DNA of 64,000 bases from Ulota crispa. Lineage: Eukaryota; Streptophyta; Bryopsida; Orthotrichales; Orthotrichaceae. The notes under the pieces are model-generated. The model was given only the letters and a program-made list of their open reading frames with translations, had not been told where the DNA came from and made no database searches. Each line of letters begins with the position of its first letter. Positions within the stretch are counted from its first letter, which is position 1. Positions 56,982 through 64,000 of this stretch are shown here, piece by piece. A program made the translations under genes and the position numbers. The DNA is taken from contig OY987242.1 of the NCBI GenBank assembly GCA_963920765.1, forward strand, positions 23,336,002-23,400,001. The letters run 5' to 3'.

Positions 56982-57321
56982 GGGGCATGAAAACAAGAAA
57001 CATTACAAATCGAGCCACAATTCCAAAATAATTTGTAAGTTTTCATAATTTTTTTGATTGGGACATTGGTTGATTTAAATATATCACATTAAATGTTAGT
57101 TGATTCTCAAAAAACTTAAATGCTTCTCTAAATAAAGCCTAAATATAGAATTTTTAGTTAAGGGGATAGCAATTTTTGGAGAGATCTCTAAGTTTTTTGG
57201 AAGTTGATTAACATTTCATGTGATGTATCTAAATCAATCAATGTCCAAACCAAAAAAATTTACAAATAGTTACAAATTATTTAAAAATCCCTACTTGTAA
57301 TATTTTTTATTTTCAAGCCCC
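56982..57321. mobile_element. Foldback element K (340 bp)
   Basis: GGGGCATGAAAACAAGAAAC and the inverse of GGGGCTTGAAAATAAAAAAT form the ends. The arms continue inward through GACATTGGTTGATTTA and GTTGATT. No clear target duplication. Confidence 0.7.
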
Positions 57322-57415
57322 TATTTGTGATTTTCTCTATTTCTTGAGTTGTGCTTATTGGACATTGGCTTGTCTAGATTTGGTTGAACATGGCATAATA
57401 AATCAGTTTTACTTG

Positions 57416-58178
57416 TTAACCCCTAACGGCCCTAGCGCCTCACATATTGCCTCTCCTGATTTAAAGCCTTGTTTTGAGGCACTGGATTTAACTTTTTGGT
57501 CTTGCTACAACTATAATTATGAAGGCATTCAAGTTGTCCATGTCAATGGAGTAATGGTGAGGAAAGCCAAATTGTTGTACAAGCACTACAAGAGATTTGA
57601 TTTGGTGGAACACCGTACGGGGCAACACGGGTGTGGTGGCAAGTAGCATTTTACAAGCTGCAACTTGTCAGTATCCATCACAAGCTTCCTTGTGTAAGCT
57701 TTGTGGTAGCAGGAAAGTTGTTGGCAAGGGTTCAAGCATGTTCTAGATCCTTATTATGGCAACCGTCACCGATTATGCCAATCATTGTTTTCCATGCAAT
57801 AGCCATTTGAAGTGCTAAAACTTGACATAAAAAGAAGTGCAATCTTCAATAATTTACAAGTGTGTGCATTCACATCTAATCTTGTTGCTCACAAATTTTT
57901 AAATGAATCAGGATATTGTAGAATTTTGTAAAATTCATCAAATAGCAACTACCTACCAAAAAATGAGATTTTGTCATCACATGTTGTTTAATCAAATGTT
58001 ATAATCTCCCATCTCTCATGGTCAATTATTCCCAAAATTTACAAACTTTCTTTTAAGTAGATGTTCCAATATTTTCAATGATCACTTTTGTGTCATTTTA
58101 ACTGAGATACAATGCATCAAAGTTGCCGGTCTCCAAAAACCTGATTTTGGTGAAATCGGCCTGGGCTCTCAGGGGTTG
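57416..58178. mobile_element. Family A-related element A18
   Basis: The left end is TTAACCCCTAACGGCCCT and the right end GGGCTCTCAGGGGTTGT, TTAA decayed at the right. Its first about 90 bp match A21 at the window's end (CATATTGCCTC, TTGTTTTGAGGCACT). A 100-codon frame across its left edge is not recognised. Confidence 0.65.
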
Positions 58179-59815
58179 TGTGAAAGCGACAAGGGTTGAG
58201 CAGGAATATCGATAAATTATCTTTCCACTAAAAGCTGCTGGAGGATCATCTTTTGGGAAAATCTTCCTTTTTGGACTATTTTTTCAACCCACACGGCTGA
58301 TGAAACAAACCAGTCCCCGTCTACTGGGAAACTTTCGATTCTTAATCAAGCCATTTTTCTTTCACACGACGTCCCGAGTAATTATATCCTTACTTTTAGC
58401 GGCTTAAGTTGCGTGAGATTTGCTAATATTCTAATTTAAAAAATCGTATTATTCAGATTTGTTATAAATATACAAATTTTATTATAAAGTTTTACTAACT
58501 TTATCCACATTTATTACAGTGGTTCCTATCACAAGTCCCGTGGGTTGAGAGATTAGAAATTGCTGTCTAGTTTCCCACTACACTAATAGTATTGGCAACA
58601 CTAATTACAAAGCCTAATACTAAATGTCAATAATCCCTTTAATGTTACCAACACTACATGCCAACTTATACACTATTTGTCATCTATAGTGATTTTTGGA
58701 AATATCATTTTTTTACAAGTTTACATTTAGTGTTAATTGGTTCATTTTTATTACAACAAAAAAACATAGATAAATTTACGAGTTGATATCTAAACAACTA
58801 ACATAAATTCCCATATATGTAACCAAAATCCTAATTGTTGAAGCAACATGGACAAAAAAAGGAGTAAGCATTTTTCTTGGTAAATCAAGCTTGAGAAATA
58901 AGCAACCGGTGAAGAAGCAATGGGTATCTTCCCATACTAATTGCATGAGGAGGGTCAAGGCCCATGGAAGGTGGGGGATTGTGTTTACCTTCTAAATTTG
59001 ATTAAACAAAAGCAATGCACCCTTGAAAATTGGAAAAAACACACCAAAATTGTAAAACTCAAGAGAAAATCACCTACTAAACATTGTGGCTCTTTGGCAA
59101 TGTGAGCAATGCAAGGCATGCAAATAGAGCGGCGTGAAACAACAAGCGTGCGTGAGATGCAACCAAGGCCAACCTTCCAAAGTAACGCAACAAAGGCAAA
59201 GTCATGAGGGGAGCAACGTAACTAAAGCAAGCTAGAAGGAGAGGGGCGCAACGTGGGTTGCAGGCAGAAAGGTTGAGTAGACTACATGGGGTTTAGGACA
59301 AGGAGAGGATGCAACAAAGAGTATTGCGCACAAAAAGAAGACAACTCGAATACAAACTAATTGAAATTTAGAATGAGTGAAGTAAAAGTGCAGGTAATGC
59401 TACTGATAACATAACACTAAGTACCAATATTAGTGTACCGGTATGTCCCTAATCTGAAGTTTCAACTGTTTTTGTTCATTTTAAAATGCATACATGGAAA
59501 CATCTTCGGGAAATCTTAGCACCAAGAAAACGAGAATTTGTTTCTACAATGGGGTCCTAACAAAACCAAGAATCCAACTTGGAAGCCAAGTTCCCACACT
59601 GATTTTGAGTAAAACATTCAGATCCTTTTTTCATTATCTTTTAGGCTTCTTTTAGAGCCTTTACAAACCAATAAAATTTTGATCTATTGAATTGGGGCTT
59701 GTAGATTGGGGACATAGAACACAGCGAGGAACACTCCTACAGATCACTGAATTTCAGCAAAGTATTTTGTTCCAACCGCTTGCATGGAGATTTAACTAAA
59801 ATAAAGTTACAATTA
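58179..59815. other. Intergenic, no gene supported
   Basis: A lone pogo-like end TACAGTGGTTCCTATCAC occurs near 58516 without a partner. Otherwise unique AT-rich DNA. Confidence 0.4.
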
Positions 59816-60594
59816 TTAACCCCTAAAGGATCAAAGAACCCACTTTGAGTTATTGGGATATTCGGGCAAGCATTTCTTGAGTAAATACAAAAGATAAGAT
59901 TGTGAAAATAGGGGTGTATGTGCTCGTATTGAAAAGCTTGCTTAACTTTCAAAAAAAAGTGGAATTGAATAATTTTTGAGTGAGACGTGGTATCGAATGT
60001 GATTTAGATGTCAACACGGGCATCTTCAAAAAAATTCAGAAACAAAGAGATTGAGAAAGGGTGTTGCCCAAATAGTGTTCAAAAGCACTTTACAATGGCT
60101 TGGTCAATGGGCAAAATTTGCAATCAACTCACCTTGACTATGTAATAACTTATGTTTTACTTTTTGTTTTTAGAAAAAAAATCCATTGGCAAGTACTCTA
60201 CATAATATTCTAAGTTTACACCGTACAGATTTTGTACTTGAGATTTATTTCTATGAGAATCTTTTCTGTGAAGTTTTCTAAATGTAATGACAATTTTGGA
60301 CAAAGCAATTCCCGCTTCCAATTGTTTTCCATTATGTTTTAAGCATTGGATGATCATGAAATTTGTGAGGCATATAGCCAACTTCATGCTCTATAAGAAA
60401 GCTAAATTGCACAAGAAATTCATAAAGTGGAAGATATCATTTTGAATGACCAAAAAAATATTTGATACCTTAGAGAAGCTTCAAAAAAAAGATTTACCCT
60501 TACTATGAGTGTTATAATCTACTGAAGTATGCCCTCACAAAGTTTGAATTTTTGAGAGGATGTACATAAACAAGTGAAAAAATGGATCTTACAA
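59816..60594. mobile_element. Family A element A19, right end missing
   Basis: TTAACCCCTAAAGGATCA followed by AGAACCCACTTTGAG matches the left end of A17. No right terminus is found before A20 starts, so it is truncated. Confidence 0.6.
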
Positions 60595-61510
60595 TTAACC
60601 CCTAAAGGACCAGACCCCCTTGTTTAGAAACATAGTGATTTCGGGCACGTACTTGTGATTGGAGCTTTTCATATTTTAGGTTGAAATTTTAATAGAATGT
60701 GAAGACAAGGTTTATCTTTCATATGCACTAAATTTCATGACATTTGGAATTATGAGTAAAAAGTTATGGCCTAATATGTTTTTTATGTTCATTGGGCAGC
60801 TTGAGCAGATTTTTGTAAATCACTTTTTTCAAAAACAAAAATTTCAAATTGGTTTAGGAGATTTATGTGAATGTAGGAAGCTTTGAATCATTTTGTTTGA
60901 ATCAACGAGATGAAAGTTATGATAATTTTTTGTTTGCGGGAAGTTATGGATTCTCTACTCCAAAATAAACTTTGAAGTCCTTTATTTTACTCAATTTTTA
61001 ACATTTTGGAAAAAAAACAAAACCAAAGGATGAATATTGTTTATGACAACATTATGACCATTGGGATTGGCATTTTTTGTTTCCATTATTATATTCTTAA
61101 CAATTTTGTGTTTTGAATCATTCTCTACTTTTTATTTACTAATTTCTTTCCATATGTTATACAACTTCAAATGATTTGAAACTTTTTTGACAAGTACTTT
61201 ACTTAGGTGGAATAAGGAATTTAGAGAAGCACCACCCACATGGCCTTTTTTCCTTAGGAACTTCACCTTCTGAAGGGTAGCTACCCAGTTTTTCACAAGA
61301 TGTTTTTGAATATTCAAACTATTCTAACTTCCAATTCACGTGGTGGAAACCTCTGAAATTTTTTCCACATCTTCTAAAACCATTCTTCTACAAGATCCTA
61401 CAATCATATATGCATAAAAATGTTTTTTTTTTCAAATTTGGTTGATGCTCTAAAAATGACAGTTTTGAAGAGTTTTTGGTGAAAACTTTGCTTGGTCCTT
61501 TAGGGGTTAA
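60595..61510. mobile_element. Family A element A20
   Basis: The ends are TTAACCCCTAAAGGACCA and TTGGTCCTTTAGGGGTTAA, an 18-bp perfect terminal match. Full-length (916 bp), same orientation as A5. A good reference copy for the family. Confidence 0.95.
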
Positions 61511-61620
61511 TATGTTGAAAACAATTTAAATTTTTAATTTACATTTTATTGAGAGATATCTAGTTTGAGCCATTTGACCATGTAAACTTGAAAGAATTTT
61601 ACAGGTTCAATCCAATTTTA

Positions 61621-61930
61621 AGGTAGGAGGCACATAATGGAGCATCTAGGGGCTGAAAGTGAATTTTGGGTAGGTGAAACTCCTTGTAATTAATTTCAAT
61701 AAACTTTCCTTGAAAGACAAGAAGAATCCACAATATAACCCAAGTTATTTCATATTTTTTAAAATTTTGTGGAATTAGTTATAAATATTTGAAGTGGAAG
61801 GGCCATAGGGCTCTATAACGAAGCACCTCCTCAAATGTACTTGAGCTGTACATTGTTGAAGGGCTATGAAAAACAAGCTGTACTAATAGAGTACATTTGA
61901 GGAGGTGCTCCGAATTTGAGCCTCCTACCT
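61621..61930. mobile_element. TA-flanked MITE with AGGTAGGAGGC ends
   Basis: AGGTAGGAGGC at left and GCCTCCTACCT at right, flanked by TA. Contains an inner hairpin GCACCTCCTCAAATGTAC with GTACATTTGAGGAGGTGC. Confidence 0.75.
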
Positions 61931-61932
61931 TA

Positions 61933-62263
61933 CAGCAAATCTGATATACATTGCTTGTGAATATAAATCACAATGAAACTACCCGTAATTAATAAGTAAA
62001 CAAATGATACACAACTTGCTAGATTTAGTAGCCTTAACCCGCCAAGTTCTGAAGCCGCCCTCGGAAATAATGAAAAATCAAGCCTAAAAAAGGCCGCCAT
62101 AAGTTAACTGTCCATTCGTCCTTTTCATTGAATACAAAAACATTCTCATCATTTTTTTGAGCAGAGTTACTACAGTGTAGGGTTTTATACCTTTGTAATC
62201 AATGAGCGTGGCGACGCGACGGAAAAGGCCCAATTTATCGTTCATCTTGCTCCATTTTCTCAG
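61933..62263. other. Intergenic, no feature recognised
   Basis: Short spacer before B5 without a supported feature. Confidence 0.4.
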
Positions 62264-62265
62264 TA

Positions 62266-62957
62266 AGGTACACTGAATATTGCGTTTAGGTTGCCCCACA
62301 CTAATTTTTCGAAATTTCACACTATATAAATATTTACTGCTGCTAGAGTGTCTTTCATCAAAAATCACTGTAACAAACCATTTTTAGATAGCCTATCAAC
62401 AACAATGAAGTAACAAAAAGACAAACTAGTGGCTTCCAAGTCACAAATCATGTGAAATTTAAATATTTAATGAGTTGCATGTGCCTCCAAGTGGCCAAGT
62501 GATGAGTCATGAGGTAACTTACTGGGATAAGGCAACCTAAATGCAAATTTCAGTGTAGACAAACCCATACCCAAGCGTTTAAGGGTTTGGGGTACCTCAA
62601 GGTCTTGAAAAATTCAAGAAAAGAATCAGCAAGTTAGCCTTTCAACAATATGTTGAGAAATGCAATTTTTGTGAAAAAAGTATTGTAGATTATTTTATAT
62701 ACAATGGCAAAGTTGCAGTTCATAGGGTTTCTATTAGCGACTCTAGACTACCCTTGAAACTATTTGGATGTGTTCCTATACATGTACTTGACAGTCCCAA
62801 TCTCGACCGTCTCTCAATAACTAAGCAAATGGCGTGTGGCAAGATTTGCTTGTGCAAGTGGCATTCATTGCTCTACTATGGGTTCAACAATGGGTGGAGA
62901 AGCCCCAAAAACTAGGGGTTGGAATTGGAAGACGCTTGGAGAACAAACCATCTACCT
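62266..62957 (+). mobile_element. Family B MITE, copy B5, with D3 inside its left terminus
   Basis: Terminal AGG (62266) is separated by D3 from the rest of the terminus (TAGACAAACCCATACCC). The right end is CATCTACCT before TA. It carries the empty TTAA site matching the A14 insertion in B3. Confidence 0.83.
62271..62555 (+). mobile_element. Family D MITE, copy D3 (285 bp, intact)
   Basis: CACTGAATATTGCGTTTAGG and CCTAAATGCAAATTTCAGTG are inverted ends flanked by TA (62269-62270 and 62556-62557). The TA belongs to the terminal repeat of B5. Confidence 0.9.
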
Positions 62958-63036
62958 TACATACTTCTTGCTTGATATAGGGACCTATGAGACAAGGACC
63001 CTTCTACTAGGATTTTTTTTGTTTCAATGTTCTATA

Positions 63037-63766
63037 CACTAAATAGTGCATTTAGGTTGCTCCACACTAATTTCTGAACATTCTGTATTATATAAATACT
63101 TACTGGTACTATGGTAATATTCATCAATAATCACTACAACAAGCAATCTTCAAAGGACTTGGTAACAACAATGAAGTTGCGGAAAAAAAAAACTATAGTA
63201 CAAAGCAGCATATACCAACAACAGTGTAACAATCATATTAACTATTTATAGAACACCTCATAAAAATAGAACACTTCGTAAATATAAGCAATGAGATGTT
63301 AGCTAAAAAGTTACAAAGAGAAATTGGAGTTATTGTTTGCCAAAAAAAAGTTATCATCATTCAAAAAGGGCCACTTTACACTAAGAAAACAAAGAAATGG
63401 CCGCCTTGGCACTTGATGCTCTAATATTAATAATTAACTTAAATACAATTGGCTAACTGACCAACTAAATTTAAGAAGCTATCACTACATTAATGTCTAT
63501 CCTTATACATCTTGGAATCCGCATGTGAGATTGGTGTTTCTTTACCACATGTTTAGTAGCTTTTAGGGCAAGGCATGACAAAAAGAAAAAGAAACTTTGT
63601 TGCCCAGGGCTTTGTCCGCTTCACAACATTTGTTGTTCTATGGTGGCATGCAACGTAGCTCCATCTGCAAATCATGTGAAATTCTAGTGTCTAAAGAGTT
63701 TCGTGCATCTCCAAGTGGCCAAGCAATGGATCATGAAGTAACTTTTCAAGATAAGGCAAACTCATT
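63037..63766 (+). mobile_element. Family D element D4, enlarged, right end missing
   Basis: Starts CACTAAATAGTGCATTTAGG after TA. D-like sequence resumes around 63655 (ATCATGTGAAATTCTAG) and breaks where A21 begins. About 400 bp of unrelated sequence lies in the middle. Confidence 0.65.
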
Positions 63767-63850
63767 GTTGACCCTGAGCGCCCCAGCGCCCCATATATTG
63801 CCTCCCTTGATTTAGAGCTTTGTTTTGAGGCACTAGATTTAACATTAGGA
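63767..63850. mobile_element. Left end of family A-related element A21
   Basis: TTGACCCTGAGCGCCCCA followed by GCGCCCCATATATTGCC matches the left end of A18. Cut off by H2. Confidence 0.55.
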
Positions 63851-64000
63851 AAAAATCCAGCCCTCCAGAGGGCTGTGAATTTTTGTTGTTCCCAATGCTG
63901 AGAACCAACCCCTACTGGTCGTCAGAAAAATTAATTTAAAAATAAAATAAAATGAAAGTCATAAATTTTTTTTGATTCATTTGATTTCATTCTTCTAAAA
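63851..64000. mobile_element. Family H element H2, truncated by the window end
   Basis: Shares AGGGCTGTGAATTTTTG, TGAGAACCAACCCCT and CTGGTCGTCAGAAA with H1 in the same order. Confidence 0.65.

Noticed and set aside
57344-57646. 100-codon frame containing WSCYNYNYEGIQVVHVNG
   Set aside because: It crosses the left boundary of A18 and I recognise no domain. It could not be supported as a gene.
58565-58700. CACTACACTAATAG, possible CACTA element
   Set aside because: No TAGTG end with a matching inverted repeat and 3-bp duplication was found.

Overview
This looks like nuclear DNA of a land plant. The evidence is a plant-type monofunctional 3-dehydroquinate synthase exon, a P-class pentatricopeptide-repeat (PPR) gene with a clean GT-AG intron, a telo-box upstream of that gene, and a strongly AT-rich intergenic mass of nested transposons. 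The lineage cannot be fixed from the sequence. A chromodomain Ty3 element of fungal flavour and the unusual DNA-transposon families hint at a non-seed plant such as a bryophyte, but that is inference.

Genes are few. The last exon of the dehydroquinate synthase gene lies at 834-1523 (+). A two-exon PPR gene runs from 6959 to 9450 (+), with a likely untranslated first exon near 6190-6438. Two single-exon genes at 40785-41093 and 50121-50429 (+) encode paralogous 102-residue basic proteins that I do not recognise. No RNA genes or CRISPR arrays were found.

Most of the rest is transposon sequence, much of it definable to the base by terminal inverted repeats (TIRs) and target-site duplications (TSDs). 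Local labels: family A has TTAA TSDs and CCCCTAAAGG termini (piggyBac-like, about 20 copies or ends, roughly a fifth of the window). Family B (about 400 bp) has TA TSDs and AGGTAG termini. Family C (about 258 bp) has AACGCCATATTC termini and arbitrary 4-bp TSDs. Family D has TA TSDs and CACTGAA termini. E is a GGGAATTGATATG foldback. F is a Mutator-like MITE with 9-bp TSDs. P is pogo-like with TA TSDs. There are also CACTA elements with 3-bp TSDs, and one decayed Ty3 chromovirus (30685-36420, minus strand).

Layout: 1-6100 is the synthase gene tail and small MITEs. 6100-9800 is the PPR locus. 10300-30000 is A, B and CACTA elements plus a 0.9-kb near-perfect palindrome at 23541-24432. 30000-37000 is a nest in which C contains A and A contains the retrotransposon. 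37000-39600 holds further nests. 39600-41400 is the first small gene. 42000-49500 is mainly F, C, B and D copies. 49500-51400 is the second small gene. 51400-64000 is again A, B, D, E and P copies.

The most notable result is family A. Several copies sit inside other repeat families, and uninterrupted copies of those repeats elsewhere in the window show a single TTAA at the insertion point. That proves TTAA target duplication without any database. Families A and C occur inside each other, so their periods of activity overlapped.
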